64,000 bases of DNA from Ectobius pallidus (Eukaryota > Arthropoda > Insecta > Blattodea > Ectobiidae), in NCBI GenBank assembly GCA_964059195.1, contig CAXKWD010000009.1:149043890-149107889 (forward strand), read 5' to 3'. The notes beneath the pieces are model-generated. The model was given only the letters and a program-made list of their open reading frames with translations. It did no database searches and was not told the origin of the DNA. Shown here piece after piece: positions 10,816 to 21,959 of this stretch (the first letter of the stretch is position 1; every line of letters begins with the position of its first letter). The position numbers were made by a program, and so were the translations under genes.

Positions 10816-11765
10816 TCTCTAAATATATAAGAGGCTTTGTCCTGACTGACTGACTGACAGAGAATCAACGTAGAGCCTCAACTATAATAGGTAGAGACTT
10901 GGAATTTTGGCAGTAGGCCTACCTTCGTTTCATAATGTAAGAGCACACCAAGAAAGGATATTGAAAATTTTGATTTTAAACGCCAAAAATCAAATGTTTT
11001 TGAGAATACTTAATCCCTTTTTACACAGGATTATAAAATCCAAATCACAGTTCACATGACAACAGTGTATTGTTTCCAGTGTTCACAGGTAGCTTTGGAA
11101 ATAAATGAAACGGGACTTTGACAAATTAGAGAAGCTATCGATATAATTCATTACTGTAAATAAATATTGGAAATGAAATCCACGAAAATAATGCACAATG
11201 TGATGCAGTCACATAACTTGCTCTACCCTGGACATAAAGAAAACCATACGAGGTATGGTAATATGTTTTGGGGAGAGAAGTATGAAAGTGATATTGAATT
11301 TCTTTTTAATTTCATCCCCAGAACGGTTGTATGCATAGGCGTACCGAGGGGGGGTTTTGGGGCTTTGAACCCCCCCCCCATTGATTAAAAAAAGCAAAAT
11401 TGTATAATTTTTTTAAGTCTGCCCATAAATTTCTTAATACAAGAGCGTGGGAAGCTTAAAACTCGTTATTTTGCGTCTTAATTTTTTAAATTTTCCGGGG
11501 GAGGACCCCCGGACCCCCCCTCTCTCTGGGGGGTATTCCATACCCCCAGAAATTATAACCCCCCCCATATGGTCGGCCTGGTTACGCCTATGGTTGTATG
11601 GTAACATGAGAGTGAGAAATAAAATATTCCGCAAAGACAATACAATTTTATGTCCCGGAATTTCCGTTTCTTCTTATTTGAACCACTACCAGGCTTGGTG
11701 TGTAGAAGCGAAGGGATGCAAAATTATACATCATCAATGAGCCATAAAAAGCTATATCAAAAACA
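10816..11765 (+). mobile_element. Helitron H2, 3'-truncated, hosting a MITE
   Basis: 5' end TCTCTAAATATATAAGAGGC after A at 10815, then the family body through AAAGCTATATCAA near 11760. The CCGGG hairpin and CTAG end are missing. A hAT-type element interrupts it at 11334-11592. The copy at 3601-4871 shows the uninterrupted arrangement. Confidence 0.8.
11334..11592. mobile_element. hAT-type MITE inside Helitron (CATAGGCGTA TIR)
   Basis: A 259-bp insertion bounded by CATAGGCGTACC and GGTTACGCCTATG, flanked by perfect 8-bp duplications GTTGTATG at 11326-11333 and 11593-11600. The paralogous empty site is at about 4109-4122 (AAACGGTTTTATGG). The interior is rich in G and C runs and has no transposase. 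Confidence 0.9.
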
Positions 11766-12043
11766 CTTAGCTCAAATACGAAGGAACGACTTATTTCCGG
11801 AATCAAAGCACGAGAATGTACGAGAAGGGTAAACATATTTTAGCCTATTTTCAAACTGTAATAATTACTTCAGTTGTTTACTGCGCGGTCCGTCCCTAGT
11901 ATTCAAATCAGCTCCGATTATGTATGGTTGATATATTTATGCAGGATCATATTCCACACTGGAACTTATCAACAAACAAGCCCCCCTCGAAATATGATGC
12001 TAAAAATAGAATGAGAAATTGGTTCCACAAATTAATCATTCCT
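11766..12043. other. Gene-free stretch
   Basis: No gene or clear repeat boundary was recognised between the truncated Helitron and the non-LTR fragment. Confidence 0.4.
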
Positions 12044-12190
12044 TACTTACTTACTCAATGGCAGTTCCTAAGCAAGCTAAAAGTATATTATCTATTTTAT
12101 GGTTCATTGCCGCGTTCACCTGAGCCCGCCATTGAACCCTATTCTGTGCTAACTCCATCCAACCATCCCTCGCAAATCGTACTTCCAATT
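12044..12190 (-). mobile_element. Non-LTR retrotransposon 3' end fragment
   Basis: Reverse complement of the 3' terminus seen at 14400-14545, 23470-23640 and 61540-61665. It starts (plus strand) with the tail repeat CTTACTTACTTACTCAATGG and contains TAAGCAAGCTAAAAG and GAACCCTATTCTGTGCTAAC. Severely 5'-truncated, as usual for LINEs. Confidence 0.75.
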
Positions 12191-12241
12191 CGGGTCTCCC
12201 TGTCAATACTTTTGAGATAATGTCAAAAGTAATATTGTGTT

Positions 12242-12740
12242 TAATAGTAGGCTACATTGCGATACAAGTGCCGTAAGCGGTGCATACGGATCGAGGAAAG
12301 AGTTTGAAAAAACGAGGCGAGTTTTTTCAATTTCCGAGATCCGTTATGCGCTTACGGCTCGAGTATTGCATGCTATTTTTTTCACGATGATTTATATCAA
12401 TTTATTTATATACATTGAGATATTAGCTGAAAATATTATTTATATACACTATTGAAGATGGATGTTATATTTCAGAAAGTGATTCGCATGTGTTGGTTGT
12501 TATGGGAACCGAATATTTGTCCTGTTAAAGTCACCACAAACTGGGGGCCTTGGTTCCGGTCTTTCATAAAGGCTTGTATTATGATGATTTTACTTACGGC
12601 ACAGTGTGCTTTTTGTAATTTTTACCGCACGGAAATTTGTTTTGTTTCCATATCAACAATATTGCGTGCGGGAATGTCAAGTTACGATCCACGGCAACAA
12701 TATTCGTAAGTACCGGTACCACTAATTAGTTAAGGAGTGT
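12242..12740 (+). mobile_element. Foldback element, copy 1
   Basis: Begins AATAGTA...TTGCGATACAAGTGCCG. The first ~110 bp form a long imperfect hairpin, since AAGTGCCGTAAGCGG and CGCTTACGGC are inverted partners with TACGGATC/GATCCG inside. The rest is a conserved body ending CCACTAATTAGTTAAGGAGTG. Other copies are at 18898-19345, 26840-27294 (reverse) and 38476-38885. No ORF is shared between copies. Confidence 0.7.
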
Positions 12741-13699
12741 AAGAACATATAAAAGGGCTTATTGGCAGAGTTCAGAATATAGCGTCTGGTACAAAGATTT
12801 TCATTGTCGCATTCCAAAATAATTAGCTTTACCTGTTGAAGGGCTGTTACTCAGCAAATCACTAGTTGATACTAAAATTATAAAGGCCCAAGAACAGAAC
12901 CTTGGGGAAATCCAGTCAATGAAGTTTACATCAGCATGTAATGAGCGGAGTAATAAAAGTAATTGAACACAATTAATTACGAAATAGGGCTTTAAAAGGG
13001 CTTCTTCATAGTAAAGCCTTCACATATATATTCAATTATTAACGGTACATAAAAACAGAAATCCCGATTTCATACAAAGCTACGTTTTTTCCTTGTCGCC
13101 TTTTGAAAGCAGACAGCCACAGAAATACGCTGGAATGCAGGAAATTTGACAGAAACTTTCGATGTGGAAAGAGGGGTGGAAGGGGGAGATGTGGAAATAG
13201 CTGAGCGAAGTTATATCGTGGCAACGCTGTAGGGAGCGCTCACACCCCCTTGCACAATCCATAAAGTTAGAAACCACCTGACGTGGTGTGGGGGATGCCC
13301 CCATTCCAGCATGGCGGCCATATTGATTGGGGAGGGGTTGTAAAAGTAGGGCTCCAGCAAAGCAATGAATTACCAACATCCCCCTCGCCTACAACAAAAG
13401 AGAGACGTTGCCTTGACAACGCAACTGTTGAAACAATAGACTTCTATCAACTGTTATTATTTTAAACGCCGAGCTCTGGTGAATGGGAAGTTGTAAAAAG
13501 AAACAAAACACTCTATTATGGTTGCTAAGGTTACGGTGTAAATCATTCTTATATGACTAATTCACGTATCAGCCTTTTTCTTTTTTTAATTCAGCTTTAT
13601 TTAAACTCCTTTCAGCATAGAGGTCATATCAGAAGTGTGAACACCAGTAGAGCATGCAGCTATTGATGTGCAACTGTTTTCTATTGGGGGGGGGGGGTC
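12741..13699. other. Gene-free stretch with a CG-richer block
   Basis: No exon supported. Positions 13190-13430 are richer in G+C than surroundings. They hold ATGGCGGCCATATTGATTGG (YY1-like GCCAT core plus an ATTGG/CCAAT box) and GTTGCCTTGACAAC, a near X-box. A regulatory role is conceivable but unproven. Confidence 0.35.
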
Positions 13700-13910
13700 A
13701 AATTTGAACTGATATCTATCTTTAGTGTATACGATACAGAATGATATAGCGGGGATGATTGATGGTAAGAAAATATCATATTCGGCGTTTGTCTTAGTGA
13801 AATAAGATACAAAAAAAAAAGTAAAATTGATCGGCCTTAGGATTTGAACCAGAAACCTCCTGAACGGAAGTTCAAGACGCTACAATCTCGGCCACCTGGC
13901 AACTACTCGG
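13700..13910 (-). mobile_element. SINE-1, reverse copy
   Basis: The reverse complement carries the A-box region GTGGCCGAGATTG and B-box region GGTTCAAATCC. The body includes ATTCGGCGTTTGTC. It is diverged relative to 36008-36222. Confidence 0.7.
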
Positions 13911-13918
13911 TAGTTTGG

Positions 13919-13953
13919 TTATTATTATTATTATTATTATTATTATCATTATT
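13919..13953. repeat. (TTA)n microsatellite
   Basis: A short TTA run joining SINE-1 to a SINE-2 fragment. Confidence 0.9.
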
Positions 13954-14075
13954 TAACGGCCGTGGGTGTCGGCATGCTGACCACATGCCCCCAATCCTGC
14001 CATCTGCCTACGGTAGATGACGCAGCGGTCGGGTGGTAGGACAAGTCCATTCAGGGATGTAGTGCCACGAAATTT
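13954..14075 (+). mobile_element. SINE-2 body fragment
   Basis: Inverted match to 17430-17550: GGCCGTGGGTGTCGGCATGC, ACCACATGCCCCCAATCC and GGTCGGGTGGTAGG. The tRNA-like head is absent. Confidence 0.65.
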
Positions 14076-14189
14076 TATTATTATTATTATTATATTTTAA
14101 TTAACCAAGCAAAGCGATGCCTTATTTTAAACTCGGCTGTTCGGCAATCGGTCTGTTTGTAAATTTCTGTGTTACACAAACATCGAAAA

Positions 14190-14545
14190 CAGGAGGCTTA
14201 GGAAAATATTTGGGCCTAAGAGAGATGAAAACTGCATAACGACGAGCTTCATAACCTGTACTCTTCACCGGATACAGTAAGGGTAATTAAATCACGGAAG
14301 ATGAAATAGGGGAGGAAAGACATATATAAAAAGTATTGACTGGGAGACTTGAAGGAAAATACCACTTGGAAGACCTAGACGTAGGTAGTAGGACTTGCGA
14401 GGGATGGTTGGATGGAGTTGGCACAGAATAGGGTTGAATGGCGGGCTCAGGTAAGCGCGGGAATGAACCATAAAATAGATAATATTCCTTTAGCTTGCTT
14501 AGGAATTGTCTATTGCCATTGAGTAAATAAATAAGTATATATATG
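14190..14545 (+). mobile_element. Non-LTR retrotransposon 3' end
   Basis: Contains the blocks GAGAGATGAAAACTGCATAA, GACTGGGAGACTTGAAGG and AGGGATGGTTGGATGGAGTT, and ends CATTGAGTAAATAAATAAGT. Conceptual translation in better copies gives a GRPRRRWEDN-like motif typical of the LINE ORF2 C-terminus. An upstream block from about 14097 (TTTTAATTAACCAAGC) also occurs at 21790. Truncated and non-coding. Confidence 0.75.
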
Positions 14546-15309
14546 TACTTATTTGCTAAGAATTATATATATATATATCAAGATTTATATATATAATTCT
14601 TTTGAGCTGATGGTTTTAGGGTCTAGGGACTAAGAAAAGAAAAACTAGGTACACATTTTCCAGAAGTCATGCCATGGTAACGATTGCAGTCTTTCTTCGA
14701 AATCTACCTAAAATCCCAGAGAGTTTTCACAGGGTATCGAACTTGAGGCCTCTAACTCAGTGACTCAACCCTTTACTAAATATACTCCATGAACTTGTTG
14801 TGATTTATGATCCAAGTCCCATGAATTTACATAGATCCTATGGAATTCCAAAATGTCCGCCCTACAGTGAATATAGGCCTAAGGATTAAATCTTGATATA
14901 ACAAAAGTTGAGACAGGCTGTGACAATATTGTGAAAACAAAAGCCGGTCCTCTGTCAATATTTGCATTACAGGGGGCTTTGAGCGCTCTCCCATGCAAGG
15001 TCAGGAGACATGCGCCGTCACAACCTCTCCTTCATTAAGCGGCAATAACATTTTATTCCCCACCTACTTTAATAAATTTCCCTTCCAGGAAGAAAAATAA
15101 AAACTAAACCGTTACAAGACTATGTAGCTATATCAAAATTTATTTCCCTCTTTATTAACGTATACAATTACTGCACGCTTCGTTTTTGTTCGCTGAAAAC
15201 ACGACCGCGTTTTTGGCGGTGAGAATGCATGTGTTACAGGCGGCCATGCACATTCTTGTCTTTGTTTTTACGTATTCCACTTCAAACATAATCACACATT
15301 TTATATAGA
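14546..15309. other. Gene-free stretch
   Basis: Apart from AT-dinucleotide runs (14540-14600), nothing recognisable. No splice-supported coding. Confidence 0.4.
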
Positions 15310-15979
15310 CTAGCAGATCCCCGCGGCTTCGCCCACGAAAATTAATTGGAATATTAAAAATTAAGAGCAAATAGTTAAAACATTATATTTATTAACACTT
15401 GCACGCGAATCATTCATAGGCCTAAACTAAATGATTAATAATTAATGAAACAGCTAAAAATCCGGCTTTGAAGTGAATTCCACGATTAGAAAGCGCCGTC
15501 GGGGTAAAACGATTTCATATTCGAATTCTCTGGCCCGGAAAACCTTTGCATTATGAGTTTTGTCTAAATCGAACAATGTTTGCCCATTTAGGCCTACATT
15601 CATTATCCCTCTTTCGACTATGTTGAAAATTTTAGATGTCTCCGTGCCTTGACAGCGACCAGCGTGGGCTTACAACATTCAAGCGAACGCGATGGTTTTA
15701 TGTCCAAGGTATGACAAAAATAGCCAAAGCCAACTGTAATTGATTTGACATTGGAATGTGTTACTGAAAACTGATACTTCGAAAACGCAAAAAATGCACG
15801 TTTTCTGCCCGTTTTTCACTCATAGCTCGCGAACGAAAGCGAAAGTTAAAAATTCGGCTTCGAGGTGCATTTTCCGACCCTTCAGCCCACCTATGGAAAA
15901 AATTTCAGACCTCTACGTTGAGTAGATTTCGCTGGGCATCGCGGACAGACAGATAGACACTTCCTTTTATTAATATAGA
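15310..15979 (-). mobile_element. Helitron H1, full-length non-autonomous copy
   Basis: On the minus strand it starts TCTATATTAATAAAAGGAAG and ends with the hairpin CGTGGGCGAAGCCGCGGGG then CTAG (complement at 15310-15313). It is about 670 bp long with no helicase ORF. It abuts a second H1 copy only six bases away. Confidence 0.85.
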
Positions 15980-15985
15980 AGAAGA

Positions 15986-16320
15986 CTAGCAGGTGCCCGC
16001 GGCTTCGCCTACGATAATTAATTTTAAAAAATAAAAATTCAGAGCTAAATAATTAAAGCATTATATTCATTAATACTTAGACACAAATCATTCGTAAACT
16101 AAACGATTAAAAATTATAACGAAAGAGCTAAAAATCGCCGCCTGGGAAAAACGACCTCAGATTCGAGTTCCCTGGCTCAGAAAACCCCTGCATAGTGAGT
16201 TTCGTCCAAATCGATCAATGTTTGCCCATTTAGGCCTACATTCTTTATCCCTCTTCCGTCTAGGTTGAAAATTTCAGATGCCTGTGTGCCTTGACATTAT
16301 AAACAAACCTATCGACTATG
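15986..16320 (-). mobile_element. Helitron H1, 5'-truncated copy
   Basis: Starts CTAGCAGGTGCCCGCGGC, the 3' end in reverse, and tracks the family until about TTATAAACAAACCTATCGAC. At about 16095 this copy reads GTAAACTAAACG where other copies have an added GGCCTA. Confidence 0.8.
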
Positions 16321-16490
16321 TGAGCTCATAGAATCGAATCGATCGATAGTTAATCCCATGCGATATATTCAAAAAATAGCTATGCTTTTATTTTTATGCT
16401 ATGGTAAATTAGCATTTCACTTATGGCTCAAGTTTTTACATTAATTAAGAAGTTACTAGTCTGGCAGACAATCGGATAAGCTCATAATGC

Positions 16491-16669
16491 CGGTTGTCGA
16501 CCAACTTAGCTTAGCTTAGGTAAGCTTAGCTCACATACAGTGAGGGATTTCATATATAGTTGTGCCGGATTTCATACGTAGTTTTGTCGACACAACTACA
16601 CATGAAATCCCACACTGTATGTGAGCTAAGATAAGCTAAGTTAGCTTAGCTCTTGGTCGACAACCGGCA
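16491..16669. repeat. Long inverted repeat / hairpin
   Basis: Two ~85-bp arms. The left begins GCCGGTTGTCGACCAA and the right ends TTGGTCGACAACCGGC. Further paired blocks include AGCTCACATACAGTG/CACTGTATGTGAGCT and GGGATTTCAT/ATGAAATCCC. The inner part also contains GTTGTG/CACAAC, leaving only a short loop. Arms carry iterated TTAGC motifs. It could be a palindromic MITE or a hairpin-RNA source. No clear target duplication was found. Confidence 0.8.
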
Positions 16670-17424
16670 TAAGAATACGACCTACTAGTTTATCCCACCG
16701 CTCATATGACGGTGAGAAGTTAAAGTTTGGAAATTATAAATAATTTCTTGTGTAACGGATTACGTAGGAATGATGCATGGCCCCCTGGGAGAGGAAATGA
16801 ATCTGCTCCCCATAGCAGGCCATGTTTCCCGTTCCCATGACGACCATTTCCACAGAAACGCAATCTGTTTGTTTTGTTTTTTTAAAAAGCCACGTTCTAA
16901 TCAGATAGCCGAAGTGGAATAATAGTTGTGTAGTTGGGATTTTCAAGAGTACTACCAGCCCTTTGAAGTGCCCTTCCTAATGATATTATGGCATGTATGC
17001 AATTCGAGATCCTATGATATGAGCAGTTATTTTCTTTGATCTCCTATTGAATTTTCCTATAAAGGGTGATGATCCTTTTGCAGTCTATGCTATCTGCATA
17101 TCGTAAAATATATTTGTGATACACGACCGAAATGAACATGACAATGACAGTCGTGTGAGGGATCACACGACTTTCCGTTTAAAAATAATACTATTTTGGA
17201 TTTTAAAGTAAAAAAAAAAAAAATCGAGTATTTACTAAAGGGTAACTCTTAAAAATTTTATGCCGTCTGGACTAATGGAAATTTGTTGCTGACGTCATAT
17301 TTAAACTGCCATTTCATCAAAATTTAATCGCCTGTTTTCGCAGTTTCAATTTTCACATTTTCAATTAGTTTCCCACTAAAATAGAGATACAGCTGTGAAT
17401 TTTTTTTTTTACAATATACTTTAC
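16670..17424. other. Gene-free stretch
   Basis: No gene recognised. A 70-codon minus frame at 16734-16946 has no motif that I know. Poly-A and poly-T runs occur near 17211 and 17401. Confidence 0.4.
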
Positions 17425-17685
17425 TAAACTGCGTGGCGCTACATAACTGGAGGGACTTGGCCTACCACCCGACCGCTGTGTCATATACCATAGACAGATG
17501 GTAGGATTGGGGGGCATGTGGTCAGCATGCCGACACCCACGGCCGTTAATGGTGGTTTTTATGACCGGAGCCACTGCTTCTCTAACAAGTAGCTATTCAA
17601 TTTCAGACCTTCCTACCTCAGAAAAATCCGAGGACGTACCGAGATCCGTAGTCAGCGACGCTAACCACAAGACCACGCCGGCAGT
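17425..17685 (-). mobile_element. tRNA-derived SINE-2, reverse copy
   Basis: The reverse complement starts CGGCGTGGTCTTGTGGTTAG (A-box region) and runs through the CAGAAAAATCCGAGG complement to a body with GGCATGCTGACCACATGC. The B box is damaged relative to 27722-27910. A plus-strand 70-codon frame across it is incidental. Confidence 0.75.
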
Positions 17686-17763
17686 CCAATATACTTTACA
17701 ATGTGTGTAATAAAATATTTAGGCCTATGTAATATATTTTTTAAACAAGAAGTATAAATAAGA

Positions 17764-18556
17764 CTAGCTTAAAAGACCCGGCGTCGCCCGGGTTTTGTAT
17801 TTTGTAATTGGAAATTAACTTATGAAGGATTTTCAATTTTCAATTCTAGGTCCTTATATAGGCATTTATAATTTGAAATAGGAAGAACGACTTATTACAC
17901 TCAAACTATTCCCTCAGAAAACGCTTGATATAGTTTTTTATGGCTCATAGAGGATCTAGAATTTTGCATCCCATCGCTTGTACAGTGCACAGCAAGCCTG
18001 GTAGAGGTTTAAATAAGAAGAAACAGAAATTCCTGTAACATAAAATTGTAAATTTCCCACTCTTATGTTACCATAAAGCATTATCACTTTCATACTTTTC
18101 TCTCCAAAAACCTGCGATATAATATAATAATATACACATTACCATACCTCGTTTTGTTTTCTCTATGTCCAGGGTAGAGAAAGTTATGTGATTCCATTAT
18201 TTTAGTGGATTTCATTCTGTAATATTTATTTATAACATGAATTATTTTGATAACTTCTCTTATTTGTCAAAAGTGCATTTCATTTGTTTTTTCCAAGCCC
18301 ACCTGATACCATTTGGCAACAATATATTCTGTGATTTGGAATTGATAATTCTATGTAAAAAGGGATTAAGTATTTTCAAAAACATTAATTTTTGGCATTT
18401 AGAATCAGAATTTTTCAAAATCCTTTCTTGGTGAGCACCTACATTATGAAACGAAGGTACTGTCAAAATTCCAAGTCTCTACCTGTTATAGTTTAGGCTG
18501 TACGTTGATTCCTGTCATTCAGTCAGTCAGGACAAAGCCTTTTATATATATAGAGA
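17764..18556 (-). mobile_element. Helitron H2, full-length non-autonomous copy
   Basis: On the minus strand it starts TCTCTATATATATAAAAGGC after A and ends with hairpin CCCGGGCGACGCCGGG, TCTTTTAAG, CTAG and then T. It is 793 bp. The ends, hairpin position and A/T flanks satisfy the Helitron definition. No Rep/helicase coding. Confidence 0.9.
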
Positions 18557-18699
18557 TTAAATACCCGTCGGTAGTTTTGTAAAGCAAGGATAAAAGAATG
18601 TTACATAATAGTCAGATAACAGTTATTTTGTCAAAATATCTGAAGGCGTACAAATACTCAGTCTTCAGTTCCCAACAGCAAGTTCATTTAGTTCTATGG

Positions 18700-18897
18700 A
18701 TGATGCAAATTTACTAAAGCATGTGTCCGTTAATTGGTCGTTACACCCGATTTGGTCCAAAATCAGCAGAATTCTTCCTATGGGCTTTGAGAGTGTGTAC
18801 ACTAAGTTTCATGGAAATCTGATAAAGCGTACTTGAGTTATCGGACATACGGACGGACGGACAGACATTTTTCGTGTAGGCTACCATCCTGGCACTT
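18700..18897 (-). mobile_element. R-family repeat fragment (AAGTGCCAG end)
   Basis: Reverse copy of the family at 45523 and 48977. It shows GATTTGGTCC, AAGTTTCATGGAAATCTG, iterated GGACGGAC and the end CTGGCACTTAAT. This copy carries a GGCTA insertion at 18877-18883. Confidence 0.65.
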
Positions 18898-19345
18898 AAT
18901 AAAATAGTATATTGCGATACAAGTGCCGTAAGGCACGTTTACGGGTCGAGGAAACAGATTGAAAACCCGAGGCGCAGCCGAGGGTTTTTAAGTTTTCGAT
19001 ACATGCTATTTTTTGCACGATGATTATTTATATCAATTTAATTATATTAATTGTGATATTACCTGAAAATATTATGTAAATACATTCTTGAAAATAGATG
19101 TTTATTTCAGAAAGTGATCCGCATGTGTTTGTTGTTATGGGAACCGAATATTTGTCCTGGGGGCCGTGGCCATAAAGGCTTGTATTATGAAGTGTATCGT
19201 AATGAATTATGACGTAGCGCTTGGACCGTAAGTGTTTTAACCTCATCGCAACCGGCCTTAGCAACAAGACTGTGTGGGAATGTCAACTTACGATCCATGT
19301 AAACAAAGTTCGTAAGTACCACTTAGGCCTACTAGCTAAGGAGTG
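18898..19345 (+). mobile_element. Foldback element, copy 2
   Basis: Starts AATAGTATATTGCGATACAAG. The hairpin arms are shorter and diverged here (one arm of the pair is degraded), while the body after TTTTTGCACGATGATT matches the other copies. It has a GGCCTA insertion near its end at 19324. Confidence 0.65.
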
Positions 19346-19396
19346 CAAAAAAAAAATAAAAACAATCAATTTCATGTATTTTATACCGAAAAAAAT

Positions 19397-19465
19397 TATG
19401 AAATAATCTATGTGCCTAATCAATGCGTTAATTGTTTTCTGTGCAGTCCGGCACGGGTTTATAAA
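19397..19465 (+). repeat. Dispersed core motif
   Basis: Contains TTTTCTGTGCAGTCCGGCAC followed by GGGTTTATAAATTATGTGAG, the same module as at 9545. Confidence 0.65.
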
Positions 19466-19679
19466 TTATGTGAGAAATTTAGTATCCTGCATATTCTCTA
19501 ATCTATTTTTTTCATTAAATCAGAGTAAAAAGCTGGTTTTTGCTAATTTTCCGATATTTAAGCTCTTGTATCTGTCAGAACTTGCTCACTTTTAAGGTAA
19601 ATTAACTAACGTACTTCTACAATAAAAAAAAACATGCTATATGTCCCCCTTTCATTTTTTTCTTTCTTCCTTTATCTTA

Positions 19680-20097
19680 GTTTTACCTCTCCCTTTTTAG
19701 GATTTAAGCGACCCAAGCCGCCCGGGCCTTACAGGGCCGCGACCTGTCGGGAGAGGGATTATCTTTGGATCACATACATACTTTTATGACCAGACGAGGA
19801 CATGGAGGGCCTCCCCGGGTGAGTGATCAGCCCAATGCCGGGGCCATCTCCGAGACAACACGAACACATAGGACGAGACACACCATTCACACACACACAT
19901 TCACTCCAAACAAGGAGAGGATGGGATGAAGATGATAGGCCTAATGACGGCCAGATGATATCTGGGGACCACAAGGGCATAAAGTTATACCCGACATTTG
20001 TCTCAAAGGTGAGGAAAAACCCCAGAAAAAAAAAATCCCACCTAGGTAACTTGTCCCGACCAGAAATCGAACCCCGGCCCGCTGCGTGTCCCCCTTT
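19680..20097 (-). mobile_element. SINE-like repeat (CCCGGGCGGCTTGGGTCGC end)
   Basis: GC-rich block with an opposite-orientation relative at 49600-49970 (shared TGTCGGGAGAGGGATTA-like and AATGCCGGGGCC-like segments). The right end in reverse reads GGGGTTCGATTTCTGG, resembling a pol III B box. Long open frames on both strands here (126 and 120 codons) overlap each other and reflect composition rather than a gene. Confidence 0.6.
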
Positions 20098-20766
20098 CAT
20101 AATAATGATAATAAAACAAAACCCAGCTATTTTACACAATTTGTTCTGTATTTCAGAGAATCTTGCTTTTCAATACAAAACTTAACCACGTAACGTTTTT
20201 AGTACTGCAAGATATACAGAATCTATTAAACTTGGAATTTTTGAAATATCTTCAGTCGTTATGAAGATATTAAATATTTTGTAAAGGCTGTTTTTTTCGT
20301 GAAATTGCGCAATTTTTGTTATTTTCGACACCCTGTATCTTAAAAACCATAACAGATAAAACAATTTTGAAAACTGTTTTTAACTTCGCTTTTCCATGGA
20401 ATTCAACATGCTAAAGAAGAAGAAGAAGAAAAATGGTCCAGCGTTTGTCCTGTAGTTCATGTAACACTTCCTAGAGGCGCTGGAGTCACGTCGAGATTAT
20501 TGGGCACGTAGCCAGGCAATTGCGTACAATTCATGAGGGGCTGAGTCACTCCGTCGCTTTAACTGCTTCCGTTATGTCAAATCAATACGAGATGAGAGGA
20601 TTTCCACAAACATAAGCAAAAATATCAAGACATTAAAACTATTCTATATTACAGGGGTGTCTAAACAGTCGCACAAAAAACTGCTCAGAAATCCAGATGA
20701 GAAAGAAAAGGGTAACTTGCTGATGAACTGATGATAATTGTGAAGCCCTAAGTGTGTTCACATATT
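20098..20766. other. Gene-free stretch
   Basis: No exon or clear repeat boundary. A GAA run occurs at about 20415. Confidence 0.4.
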
Positions 20767-21473
20767 TAGACTTCGGATTTTAGGTAAAACCCTATTTTAA
20801 TCCTTAAGTGATATATGGACGAAAACTTGTATATGCATGTTTCATAAGTGACTATGCCTAAAACTGATACTTTTATAGGACCTAAAACAGCCTATTTTTA
20901 CGTTAGAGCCTAAAATTGCCTTTTTGCTTGTTTTCCTCTAAAGTTCAAAATAAGTTATTTTTTCTTATATATTATAGCATTTATTTTCAGTTCGTACTAA
21001 ATTTTTAGCTCGGAATGTGCACTAAATGACACATTTGTGACGTGGTTAAATAGTAAGGAATGTTTCGTCTTCAGTAGAAAAATTCCTTGGAATTCCCAAG
21101 AAAATAATGTGGTGTTTTTCTCCCGACTCCCATATCCACTAACAAAAAAGTAGTTCTCTGAATCGCTGAGGGATACAAGGGGTTGAATATGCTAGTGTGC
21201 GTAGCTTCTGGGCGCAGGAATTAGGTTTTCACTGTTATGGTAGTAATACAGGCCCTAGTAATAGGTCTATATAATTCTGTGTACCATATCTGTGTTTTAT
21301 CATGATTATTGATTAATGGTGACATCAATAAATATAATATTCTGCATTGCAATTGAGATATTTCAGAAAATTGGCAACTTAACGATTTTAAGAGACTATT
21401 TTATGATTTTTAGAGCCAATTTAGGTACCGTACCTAAAACAGCATTTTTAGCGACCTAAAAGTCCGAAGTCTA
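20767..21473. mobile_element. TIR element (TAGACTTCGGATTTTAGGT)
   Basis: Ends TAGACTTCGGATTTTAGGT and ACCTAAAAGTCCGAAGTCTA are inverted partners with one mismatch. The interior has many CCTAAA motifs and resembles the other hAT-like MITEs in style. I could not define a convincing 8-bp duplication, so superfamily is tentative. Confidence 0.65.
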
Positions 21474-21730
21474 TTTATTAAAGAGGAACATACCGGTTTA
21501 GGTACTCAAGAGAAAGGCGAAATCCAGTTTTTTCTCTCAGCCCTTGTAACCTTGTAATCTGATAATATGTCCTATACTCACTACTTCTACATTATTCCAC
21601 ACTATTTTCATAATTAATTTAACTATTACAGTTACGGGTAATTATCGTTACAAAATGGCAGCCAAATTTTGTGCACTGAAGTGCCGTTTCCCTCATAATT
21701 TCCAAAAATATCAATATTTTTTAGCTCTTC

Positions 21731-21791
<61 letters not shown>
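21731..21791. repeat. (TTA)n microsatellite
   Basis: About 60 bp of uninterrupted TTA/ATT repeats, ending in TTTTAATTAACCAAGCG, a junction also seen at about 14090. Confidence 0.95.
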
Positions 21792-21959
21792 TTATTTTAA
21801 TTAACCAAGCGAAGCGAAGTCTTATTTTAAACTCGGCTGTTCGGCAATTGGTCAATTAGTAACTAACTATTCGTAAATATCATATAAACATTAACAGTTT
21901 ATTTAAAAATATTAATTTTTTTGTAGCCTACAAGAAAATGCCAGATAAAACTAAGTAGG

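Noticed and set aside
16734..16946. 70-codon minus frame considered as a gene fragment
   Set aside because: No family recognised and no splice sites matching KDM3 phase, so it is left unassigned.
19759..20185. Overlapping open frames of 126 and 120 codons on opposite strands
   Set aside because: They coincide with a GC-rich SINE-like repeat that has an opposite-orientation relative at 49600-49970. Both strands open together, and no domain is seen.
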